A stretch of 64,000 nt of DNA, taken from positions 7,973,357 through 8,037,356 of the forward strand of contig NC_089863.1 in NCBI RefSeq assembly GCF_036373705.1. The letters run 5' to 3'. Shown piece by piece: positions 22,631 to 32,917 of this stretch (within the stretch, counting starts at the first letter, position 1; each line of letters begins with the position of its first letter). The stretch is from Amia ocellicauda (lineage: Eukaryota; Chordata; Actinopteri; Amiiformes; Amiidae). Both the position numbers and the translations under genes were made by a program. The notes under the pieces were generated by a model that saw only the letters and a program-made list of their open reading frames with translations, was not told where the DNA came from and ran no database searches.

Positions 22631-23851
22631 CACTCACCTAAAGGATTATTAGGAACACCTGTTCAATTTTTCATTAATGCAATTATCTAACCAACCAATC
22701 ACATGGCAGTTGCTTCAATGCATTTAGGGGTGTGGTCCTGGTCAAGACAATCTCCTGAACTCCAAACTGAATGTCTGAATGGGAAAGAAAGGTGATTTAA
22801 GCAATTTTGAGCGTGGCATGGTTGTTGGTGCCAGACGGGCCGGTCTGAGTATTTCACAATCTGCTCAGTTACTGGGATTTTCACGCACAACCATTTCTAG
22901 GGTTTACAAAGAATGGTGTGAAAAGGGAAAAACATCCAGTATGCGGCAGTCCTGTGGGCGAAAATGCCTTGTTGATGCTAGAGGTCAGATGAGAATGGGC
23001 CGACTGATTCAAGCTGATAGAAGAGCAACTTTGACTGAAATAACCACTCGTTACAACCGAGGTATGCAGCAAAGCATTTGTGAAGCCACAACACGTACAA
23101 CCTTGAGGCGGATGGGCTACAACAGCAGAAGACCCCACCGGGTACCACTCATCTCCACTACAAATAGGAAAAAGAGGCTACAATTTGCACAAGCTCACCA
23201 AAATTGGACAGTTGAAGACTGGAAAAATGTTGCCTGGTCTGATGAGTCTCGATTTCTGTTGAGACATTCAGATGGTAGAGTCAGAGTTTGGCGTAAACAG
23301 AATGAGAACATGGATCCATCATGCCTTGTTACCACTGTGCAGGCTGGTGGTGGTGGTGTAATGGTGTGGGGGATGTTTTCTTGGCACACTTTAGGCCCCT
23401 TAGTGCCAATTGGGCATCGTTTAAATGCCACGGCCTACCTGAGCATTGTTTCTGACCATGTCCATCCCTTTATGACCACCATGTACCCATCCTCTGATGG
23501 CTACTTCCAGAAGGATAATGCACCATGTCACAAAGGTCAAATCATTTCAAATTGGTTTCTTGAACATGACAATGAGTTCACTGTACTAAACTGGCCCCCA
23601 CAGTCACCAGATCTCAACCCAATAGAGCATCTTTGGGATGTGGTGGAACGGGAGCTTCGTGCCCTGGATGTGCATCCCACAAATCTCCATCAACTGCAAG
23701 ATGCTATCCTATCAATATGGGCCAACATTTCTAAAGAATGCTTTCAGCACCTTGTTGAATCAATGCCACGTAGAATTAAGGCAGTTCTGAAGGCGAAAGG
23801 GGGTCAAACACAGTATTAGTATGGTGTTCCTAATAATCCTTTAGGTGAGTG
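22631..23851 (+). mobile_element. Intact Tc1/mariner element (DD36E type), copy 2
   Basis: Same 1,221-bp structure as copy 1 but in the opposite orientation: CACTCACCTAAAGGATTATT at the left, its complement at the right, TA on both flanks. Length and almost all positions match copy 1, which indicates recent transposition of the family. Confidence 0.95.
22779..23819 (+). CDS. Tc1/mariner transposase, full length (346 aa), copy 2
   Basis: Uninterrupted 346-aa transposase, starting at the same MGKKGDLSNFERG and ending at the same GGQTQY as copy 1. The helix-turn-helix and the DDE acids (WSDESRF, FQKDNAPCH, NPIEHLWD) are all present with 36 residues between the last two. Differences from copy 1 are R70M, S88T, I169V, A206G, Q243K, R253Q and Y284H (copy 1 to copy 2). 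Q243 of the QQDN motif is K here; glutamine is usual in Tc1 enzymes, so copy 1 looks closer to the ancestral form at this site. Activity of either copy is not known from sequence. Confidence 0.93.
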   Translation: MGKKGDLSNFERGMVVGARRAGLSISQSAQLLGFSRTTISRVYKEWCEKGKTSSMRQSCGRKCLVDARGQMRMGRLIQADRRATLTEITTRYNRGMQQSICEATTRTTLRRMGYNSRRPHRVPLISTTNRKKRLQFAQAHQNWTVEDWKNVAWSDESRFLLRHSDGRVRVWRKQNENMDPSCLVTTVQAGGGGVMVWGMFSWHTLGPLVPIGHRLNATAYLSIVSDHVHPFMTTMYPSSDGYFQKDNAPCHKGQIISNWFLEHDNEFTVLNWPPQSPDLNPIEHLWDVVERELRALDVHPTNLHQLQDAILSIWANISKECFQHLVESMPRRIKAVLKAKGGQTQY

Positions 23852-24438
23852 TATACTATATGTAATATTTTTCTGGTATTGAGTTTTACGTCTATAGATT
23901 AGCCATTCGATTCCAAAGCACAAACAAGGGCCAGGTGATGTGAAAATGGCCACTTTGAAGAATGGGAACTATCTATTTTGCCTTGGGGCTATTTCACTTT
24001 CCCTGGTGCTGGTGCTGGTGATTTTTTAAAAGATCCTGGGCAAAATGCAGGTTGAGTCAAGAAGCTCAAGCTTGCTTGCAAATTTACTTGATAAGGATCA
24101 CAAGCACAACCAAGATATATGAGCAATGATAGAGGGGATAAAAAAACAACAACACATTTTTGATTGGTATCACAATTTGCAGAAAACTGAAAGAAAAAAC
24201 AACAAGCTACAGGAAACGCCTACACATACTGAATGTGTAATTACTTGTTGACAAATATGTTACTGATTCATACAACATTGACAGTTATTGAAATGTACTA
24301 TTTGCCATTTGATTTTTATCCAAAATAAATTATGTATTGATTTTAATTAAAAAATTACACCAGTAGTTTTTACTAATCAGCATATATATGTTATTGCTGT
24401 TGTTGTTGTTGTTGTTGTTGTTGCAATCAAATGCAACA
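23852..24438. other. Intergenic DNA, no gene seen
   Basis: AT-rich; contains (TTG)n at about 24396-24423. Nothing else supported. Confidence 0.5.
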
Positions 24439-24446
24439 CATTAAGC

Positions 24447-24637
24447 TAGGGGTTTTCAAACCGGTCCTGGAGTACCCTGCCCTGCTGGTTTTTGTTCCAA
24501 TTCAGGTCTTAATTGCTTAATGTAATCCTTAATTGACCTAACAAAGCAATATACCATTCAATTAAGTAATTAAGACCTAGGTTGGAACAAAAACCAGCAG
24601 GGCAGGGGGCACTCCGGGACCGGTTTGAAAACCCCTG
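24447..24637. mobile_element. Palindromic hAT-type MITE, 191 bp
   Basis: The two halves are inverted copies for roughly 75 bp each. The left arm starts TAGGGGTTTTCAAACCGG and passes CCTGCTGGTTTTTGTTCC; the right arm is its near-exact complement, ending CCCCTG. Flanks CATTAAGC (24439-24446) and TATTAAGC (24638-24645) form an 8-bp target duplication with one mismatch, typical of hAT elements. Longer relatives lie near 46.2 and 55.2 kb. Confidence 0.75.
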
Positions 24638-24645
24638 TATTAAGC

Positions 24646-26190
24646 AGTTCAAAAAATTCTGTTTCTCTACAAGTACTATGTGTAAAGATTTTAAAGGCAA
24701 TTTTATGTCTAATTTAACTCCTAAAAACTGCAACCTTTCAGTGCACACTCAAGTGCTGTTAGGACACCACCTCCTACATACCATGGATTCACAGTCATGC
24801 CGGTGTCTATTAATGTAGATGCTTACTTATAGGGTGTGTTCTTCTCCCCAGGACAGCAAACCAGTTTTGGAAAATAAAAACTTCTGAATGTCTACAACAG
24901 CAATTCATGGCACTCTGTACACACACCTGCAGGCGGTCGATGCTGCCAGATGGAAGCAAATGTTTTATTCTCGAGGGTTGAGATTGTATACATTCATTTT
25001 TCTTTTTGTCTTGTTTCTGTGTCAGTGTGTTGGTATCATTGAACCACAGCAACCATTGCTGTTGTGCCACCATCTTTGTTTTCTAAGAGGCTTCTGTATT
25101 ACGTGTTTTGTTTACTTTGGCAGTTGCAAATTCCAACTTCTTATTAAAAAACCTGTTTATCTACCATTCGACAGATACTCCCTGTTAATAAATACACTCT
25201 GTTTGCAAGTCCAGACACACTGTCTATCACAATGTGCATTTCTGTAACCAGCATGCATCTTAACCGCCTGCTGGCCATATCCCTAAAGTGAGACCATGGA
25301 CTGGATTGAATAAACCCACACACCAATTGCAAATTACAATTTCCATGGCAGATAAAGACCACAAATGTATATCCATTGACAGCCATAGGTTTTTAATTAT
25401 TTGTTTTGATTTAGTGTGAATATGAATGTGATTTGTACTGGTGTAGGATGCAATAGATGTAGTTTGTATGCTGGAAATTATTGTATCCCACAGCTGAAAG
25501 TAATCTGTTTCCTTGGCAGAGAACTATTCCTTTTTTTCACAGTGTAAATCTGGTATCAAGCACAACGCTTTCAATGTGTAACATGGTCTGTTATATGGTC
25601 AGCTGATATATGTGGTGATCACATCACAATGATATCAATACTGGCAGCGCGAAACATCGCAATATGCAGCAGTGGGAAAAGCTTTTTATTTTATTTAGTT
25701 TTATCTGTGGGTGAGAAGCGAACATGTCTGAAATTCCTCCACCACATGTAGAATCACTGTAAGTATACAGTAATCTAGCTTAGCATCCTAGGTTTGACTA
25801 CAAACAAAACCAACATTTTAAAACTCAAGTAAATATATATAAGTAAATATATAACACAGTGTTTACGCAAGGTATCTCAAGATTGTGTGACGATGACACT
25901 TGACAACCCTTGACTTTGATTTCACCTCAATACTTTAACGAGGATGGGGACCTCAAACCTTTCAGGTCCCCCACACTGATTCTTCGACCTGGAATACTGG
26001 AGCCAACACAATGGACACAAGCAAAGGAGAGCCATCATTTGATTTATTATTCTTTACACAAGCACAGGTAGACAGTTTACACAGCAGCATGTTGCAGACT
26101 TCAAAGCCTATGTACAAAATTACAGCAGCAGTTTAAAAAAATTAAGAAAATACCTAACACTAACCCAAATGACAAAACCTCACTTTATTA
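24646..26190. other. Intergenic DNA, no gene seen
   Basis: Short ORFs on both strands only, none with recognisable homology. No classified repeat identified. Confidence 0.45.
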
Positions 26191-26198
26191 CTATAGAG

Positions 26199-27524
26199 CA
26201 GTATTAATTTCGTCAACTAAAACTATGACGAAAATATTCGTCAACGTCTTATATTCAGTGAGGATAACTATGACGATAACGAGACGACATAGTGTGAAAA
26301 AAACAATAACTAAAAATAAATGCTTTCTAATTTTAGTTGACTAAAATGTGACGAACGAAAACACAAGATAATGGACATAAATGACAGTATTTTGCCAGGC
26401 GGCCAGTCAGGGATCTGTTTAATGGTCCAATCATAATCATGCCTTTACTCGGTCATCACGTTCGTGTAGCGCAGCTAATCGCAGTTCTGCGCAGATCTGC
26501 GCTGCTCCACCAATGCGAGCGGTGTGCTACTGCAACTCTGCGCAGAACCGCGGAAATCTGCGCAACAGAATGTGACCCGATTGGACACAAGCGTGTGTTT
26601 CGCTAAACATTGAAGGCGTTGGTGTGGTTTACTGTATTGTGCTTATCGTGAAGTTGATGCAGATTGTGTGCAGTTATAATTCAATTGTTTTCTATACAGG
26701 ACTGGTAAGTGCGGGTCTTGTAATTAGCAAAGTTAGGATCTAATTGGTTAATTTATAATTACAATAAGCCAAGCTAAGCGCTTACAGCAGCACAATTCAT
26801 GCTTGGCTACAATATGCTTATGCTTTTCATATCACTTTAAATATCCAATATGTTGTATATCAAGGGGGAACGTTTTGAAAACGAAATGCAAAAGCCATTT
26901 GAAATTGTAATATTGTCAGCGAATGTGCGTACTGGAATATACAAATACAAATTGTATTTGCATTTTCACTTAAATAACGCGTGCATAAATTAAAGATGAA
27001 AATGCAATTGTGGAAATACATTTGCATTTGAATAAAGTCCACTATATGCTTCCATACTGTTCTTGTAACTCTATTCTTATTACAAACATTTTCAAGAGAG
27101 ACTTCAAACTTGTGACCATGAAATTTACAATACCTGTTTGTGTTTTGATTTCAAATACATTTCATATTAAGTCAATCAATATGTTTATGTTTTGCATCCA
27201 TCCACCAATTGGTGTAAACATCTGGCATCAGACATAATGCATAATGCTGATAATGACATTTAAAAAAATACATGAACTAAAATGACATTGACTAAAACTT
27301 GACTAAAATGTCAGTTTTCGTTTACTAATATTAACTAAAACTAATGAAAGATGGAATTAGTAAAATGTGACTGATAAGCATTTTACTGATAAGCTTAATG
27401 TTGAACGTGCTTGATGTGGTTTACTGTATTGGGCTTAACGTGAAGCTGATACAAACTGAAAAGCATTTTATTCAAAAGAGTAAGACTAAAACTAAATCTT
27501 AAATAGCTGACAAAGTTAACACTG
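26199..27524. mobile_element. Non-autonomous hAT element, 1,326 bp, with 8-bp TSD
   Basis: Left terminus CAGTATTAATTTCGTCAAC, right terminus GTTAACACTG; the flanks are an exact 8-bp duplication CTATAGAG at 26191-26198 and 27525-27532. Subterminal stretches rich in GACTAAAAT and TGACGAAAA repeat near both ends. No transposase frame. A stretch around TGTGGTTTACTGTATTG occurs twice inside (about 26620 and 27415), so part of the element is duplicated. A related GCGCAG-rich piece occurs near 53.5 kb. Confidence 0.8.
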
Positions 27525-27845
27525 CTATAGAGTGAACTACTCTAATACCCTAATGAAAAGAAAAGAGATTAAACTAAAGGCTTATTCCAAAAAGCTAATA
27601 AAACTACAAAAAAAAAAGATTATTCCAAGAAATCCCAAGTCTATTCCTATATATTTAAGTATATGGACACAGACTGATGACTAAAATCACAGGGACACAA
27701 AAGAACAAAGCACAATAACTAAAGTCTGTAGTTGACCGGTATACTTCAGATAAACGTTTTATGGATACCTCTATAAAACCACATGCTTTGTCACTTCATT
27801 ACAGAGACAAGAGAATACATTACAGGTGCTGAGAATAGTGGTAAG

Positions 27846-28033
27846 ACATAGGGTGACTTACATTTTATACAATAGATCACATTATTTTTGTACATACAAT
27901 TACCCATTTATACAGCTGTGGTTTTACAGGTACAGTATCTTGCTTATGGGTACAACAGCAGTGTCCCCCACCTGGGATCGAGCCCACAACCCTCCCTCCA
28001 CCAGAGCCCTGACCACGACTCCACACTGCTGCA
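27846..28033 (-). repeat. tRNA-derived SINE, copy C
   Basis: Reverse-strand copy of the SINE near 3.9 kb. On the plus strand it runs GGGTGACTTACATTTTATAC, CCCACCTGGGATCGAGCCC (B-box complement) and CCAGAGCCCTGACCACGACT, ending ACACTGCTGC. Confidence 0.7.
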
Positions 28034-31000
28034 AGGGTCAGGTCCAGTGGCAGCGCAAATAACTCACTGTCAATTACTTTCTTGCCTCAGGGTCATACAA
28101 TAATCAACGCAACACTTAGCTCTCAAGTTCCTTTGTTTTCCCCAGTGCCTGTGTCCTTCTTCTAGCACAAAACACCAGGTCATGGCTTCCTTGCCTGCTG
28201 TCCGGCTGATATCTCTTTCCCCTGGTGGTTGAATCTGAGTCTCCGGTGTCCGCCCCCCCCCCCCTGCCGTTCCCTTCGTGTGTTGATGAGCTCAATCAGT
28301 CGTTGCTGGGTGACACCCTTCGTTGGCTGCAGGTGTGCTTTGTCACTGACTAGGACTCAATACAAAAACAAAAGTGTGGCAGTGATTATACAATTAAGTC
28401 AAAATAATACACACATGAGGACAAAAGAGAGAAAGGTTACTGAAGACAGCAAAATAGACATGAATAAGCCTTTGAACAAAGAACATTATAGAAATCTGAA
28501 TACACAAATTATGAATAAAAGCAAGCAGATCACCCTAGTTTACTTTATTCTTTCGATTTTATTCTGTTGTTACTATACAGCCAAACACAAACTGTGGAAC
28601 GGCTATCACTTACGCCTCCTTGTTACTACATAAACAAAACTATTTACATAGAAAATATATACAAATTTGTTCATGATTCAGCCCCTCCCAGGGAACATGG
28701 GTATATTTTTCTCGGGAGCTGCCTGGCGGCCACCCAAGAGATAATGTCATGATGTCACATGAGCTGGGCACCGGTGATGTCACACTAAACAGCTACAAAA
28801 TACAAGCGGAAGCATCCTGTCATTCTAGTGTCTCTCCCCTCCCCTGACTCACTGTGTTTTTGTCTGTTAAAATCTAGATAGAAACTGAACCCACTCTCAG
28901 GAAACCGTTAAGGAATATGCAAGAGAGTTCCTGAAGCACATTTCACACCAGGTGGAGAAAGGTCTTTTAATAGCTCACCTAGTTAACTAGCAAACACTGA
29001 TCTAAGAGGTTCACCAAGTAGAAGTATCCTGAAGAGGAGAATCAACACCTTGGCACACTATGACAAAAGACGCCGTTCGGTGGCTTTGTTCCAGCATCTA
29101 CAAAGGGATTATATGTACAGCACCTTAAACTGAAATCGCTTTATCACAGAAGATAAGTGGATACACAGCAATACACTTCCCTTCAGTGAAGTAAATAGAA
29201 GGACAAACAAAGTTACAATTCACACAAAACGTTAAGCAGTGGCATTTTTGTTATGGTCAGGTTTTCTGTATCAAATCATTGGAACTGTTAGGCAAGCATA
29301 AGCAATAAAGAAGTGGTAAATGGGTTGACAGTGGAGATAAAACATATGGCTGAATTACAGCACAGCGCGTTTTACAAGCTTTTATATTTGTAGTAACCAA
29401 TCCTGTTAAAAAAAAAACTGTTTTTGCTCCTGAGGTTTGTGCTATCTCAGCACATTTGTAGTCCTGGTCCCCTTGCAGTTGGGAAGCTACAAGTCCTGGG
29501 AACAGAACAATCTTTACAACCCACCTGACTTTCAGTAAACAAGCAAACTTGGCTGACACGGCCCCTTCCCGGAAAGATATATCAACCACGTAACCAAGAG
29601 CTACAGCCTGGGCATCCCGGACACTCATTGGGTTTCTTTGTGAGTTTTACGTTCCTTCTATTTCAATGTAGCTCCTGTTCACAATCGATGCATTGTTGTC
29701 GACTGTGCGTGGCCCTGGGCTCTGAAAACAGCACATTTCTCCACAGTCCGCTGTGTATACAAACTGCCTACTGATGAGAGGGCAGGGAACGTTCAGTCCA
29801 AAGCTCACATCACGCAAGAAGTACAATACAGTCAATTTGAGTGCATTTAGTGAAGGCCTCCTGGATAATTCCTATCATAATATTTCTGCAGATGCGTTTA
29901 AATATGTTGTTGTATACATGCACAACACATATGAGGTTATTCAACATCTTTTCAGTTTCTGTCGAACACTGAATGAACTGAGTCAAGTTCGGAGGTGTAT
30001 AAACTTTGGGCCGCAACTCTATTGACTTCTGTGACGTGCCAATCGAAAGTTTGCACAACACCTGACTCCGACCCAATTCAGGAAGTTTATCGTGCTGTTG
30101 TGTTTCAGTCCTCTTGGGTAATGTCATCAATTGACCAAACAGACACACAAACAAACACATAAATCATTGAATAGTCCTGCTACCATTGATCTTTATTATC
30201 TGTGATGGTTCAAACAGTCACTGTTGCTTTTCAGACTTATGAGAAAGACAGCGCTATGTCAGAATGTCTTTCTTTAAAAAGTGAAATGGAAGAAAATAAT
30301 GTTGACATATTTGTTTAATCATTTTAACCTATTTATATAAACATAATTATATATAAATATCAATTCTAGTTCTCAAATTAATGTTTACACTCTATAAACA
30401 AATAGTTCGGTAGTTTCAGAATATGTTTCAGTGAAAGGATAAATACATTGTCCTGTGTTCAGGTTTGTGGGAAGACCTATTTTATCTTTCTATGTCTTCA
30501 TTCTTGTCAATCTCAAAGTGACAGTCTGTGTTGTTACTCAATTGTTTAACAGTTTATCAATGATTGATTTCTGGACTGTTAACATGTGTGGGTGAATGGG
30601 TGTAAAAAGTCAGACAAGACAACAAAGCCATTCAAAGAATTCACTTATTAATGTGTTGCTCTTGATTTATTATTTTGGTTAGCTATATCTTTAATTGTTT
30701 TCTTAATGCTATCTATCTAACTGGACAAGATGAGCTAAAATAAAAAAATAAGTAAATTATTGGTTTAAGAAAGTTGGTCACACGATCAATCTCCAATTTG
30801 AAATAATAATAATATTGATTCAGTTATATACTTTCCCATCATGTTTTGTCAAATTAGTTAAATATCAGTTCAGTGGATTTTTCCAACTATAGCTATTCTC
30901 TTAAAACTTTTTTACATACTCTTGCTCTCTCCTTTGAAAATAATATAATAGCTATCATTGTTTATTGTACACATCAGCCCCCAGGTAGGTGCTAAATATA

Positions 31001-31371
31001 CTGTCAGCAGATGCAGTATTAAATCATTTATTTTGTGTCCTTTGATATACTTTGTAACTGGGTAACATTTTGCTGTTACCTGTGAGCTTATAACATTCGG
31101 TTGTATTCATCACAATTAAAGCATCTTCGAAATAAGAATATTAATGTATTATATTTAATTTATATGACTTTCTCATGATCTCGTTAGCTTGGTTATTATC
31201 AAATTCTAAGCTGAACTGTTTAATTATGATCATAACCGTTATTTTGTAATGAGAGAGATAAAGTAGTAAAATGTATCAGTTTGTGAGCAAATGTAATTTA
31301 TCTTGTTATGAAGGGTATCAATTATATTAGGAAAAAGTAATATAACATGTAAATACTCAATATCTTACGTA

Positions 31372-31452
<81 letters not shown>

Positions 31453-32437
31453 AGTAGTAGTAGTATTTTAATAAACCGTTATACATGTTTTAGTGTTCAA
31501 CTGCGGTGGCACAATGTCCATATGTTCTTTATCGCTCTAATCGCTCTTTATCTCATTCGAGAGCAGATTTATTTGCCTTTGTTTTGAGATTTGTTCATAT
31601 TTATCGTCAAGTCTTGCGTTGTTTGCTTACCTGTACCGCTTCTCTGTAATCTTGAGTAGGAGATTATGCACGGATTTCATTTGCACGGTGTTAATCAAAG
31701 GGACTGCCTCGGGCACAGTAATTAAACCAGAACCAGGGATCACAATTAAAAAGTAGGTGTATTAGGACTGAAAACAGAAGGGGTTTACTACACAATAATC
31801 GGCTTGAGTTTAACGTGTAAATAAAACTTGCTGTGGCATTTAAAAACCGTATCCTCTGTTTGTGCACTGCTGATACCAAGCAAGAAGAAAGAAACATAAT
31901 AACCCCCCCCCCAGAGATGAATTGCTCCAATGCGGTGGACTAGGCTTTTCATAGATCTGATGCCACACGTGTTGAATGTATGTAACACGTTTTCCTATTC
32001 AAGCTCAGATTCATTATTTCTGTTATGTTTTTGCAGTTGAATATGTTTACGCAGTTTCACTAAAATAAGAATAAAGTTTGTTTGCCAAAACGTCGATACA
32101 TGTGTATCTGTTCCAGAACAAACACCTACACCGAATTCCTCAATCCACTTTCACTTTTCCCCCACAAGAAATGAAACAAAACCAATACACACGTTGCAAC
32201 AGCACATATTTACAAAAGGCATTGTGTTTGTTTTACTTTATTTGCTTTTTTTGTCATAATCGTGGGCTTTGGGTTGTTTTGATGGTGAATGTGCCAGCAA
32301 TGGGTCAACAACAAATCAGACACGTTTCCATTTGTTTGCGCCAGTGCAAACCAAAAGGCGCAGTTTCTGTTTCGTTCAAAGTTTGCCTGCTGGTCGAGAC
32401 CAGACAGCACCACCGGTCCCAGCAAAAGCAGCCCGTT
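28034..32437. other. Gene-poor stretch upstream of cldn7
   Basis: AT-rich DNA with a long (AT)n tract near 31.4 kb. Minus-strand frames at 29257-29628 and 29647-29835 lack any family resemblance and I do not call them genes. GC content rises only from about 32.4 kb. Confidence 0.5.
31374..31450. repeat. (AT)n microsatellite, about 76 bp
   Basis: Uninterrupted TA dinucleotides; long enough to form a cruciform and to be length-polymorphic. Confidence 0.95.
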
Positions 32438-32460
32438 TGACGTCACACCGCATGACGTCA
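32438..32460. promoter_or_regulatory. Two perfect CRE sites upstream of cldn7
   Basis: TGACGTCA occurs at 32438-32445 and again at 32453-32460, 15 bp apart start to start. This palindrome is the consensus for CREB/ATF dimers. The pair sits about 60-80 bp before a TATA-like CTTAAAAG in the presumed cldn7 core promoter. Confidence 0.6.
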
Positions 32461-32917
32461 TCATGAAACCCGGCGCACTGAAACTCCCGTGCCCGCGCCC
32501 GCACGCCCCCCCCCGCGGCTTAAAAGCGCGTCCCCGGCGCCTCATTAAAAGCTCAAGGTGCGGCAGACAGGTGTAAGAGACGGACCTGCGCAGGACGGCA
32601 CGGTGCAGCACGGGTTGCCTGGATAAAATCACCCAGAGACGTCGTTACCTTGCTTTTACTGTAACCTTACACCTCAGGAGGGGAAGCATTGACTGGATTT
32701 GACCAAGTGCGCAAAAAAAGTAGTTTGATTCCCAAATTGTAGCAGGTGCACCGGAGTTGGAAGACAAAGGCGGTGTGAACACGCGTTGAAGGACATCTTC
32801 TTCCCTGGATACAGACCTCAGACACATCCGTCTCATTTTTCCAATCCATCCAGTCGTCTGGCAACTTGTTGGTGACGTTTCTTCTCTCCGGCCGGCGTTG
32901 GACGTGCGTTGATCCAG
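32461..32917 (+). promoter_or_regulatory. cldn7 core promoter and 5' UTR
   Basis: GC-rich segment with CCCGCGCCCGCACGCCCCC near 32490-32516 and TATA-like CTTAAAAG at 32519-32526; a second ATTAAAAG is near 32544. Transcription should begin around 32.55 kb, and an unspliced leader of about 360 bp would run to the ATG at 32918. The start site is inferred. Confidence 0.45.

Noticed and set aside
29257-29835. Minus-strand frames of 123 and 62 aa (with VSFGLNVPCPLISRQFVY) that read like protein
   Set aside because: They lie in different frames with stops between them, have no recognisable domain and lack splice signals that would join them.
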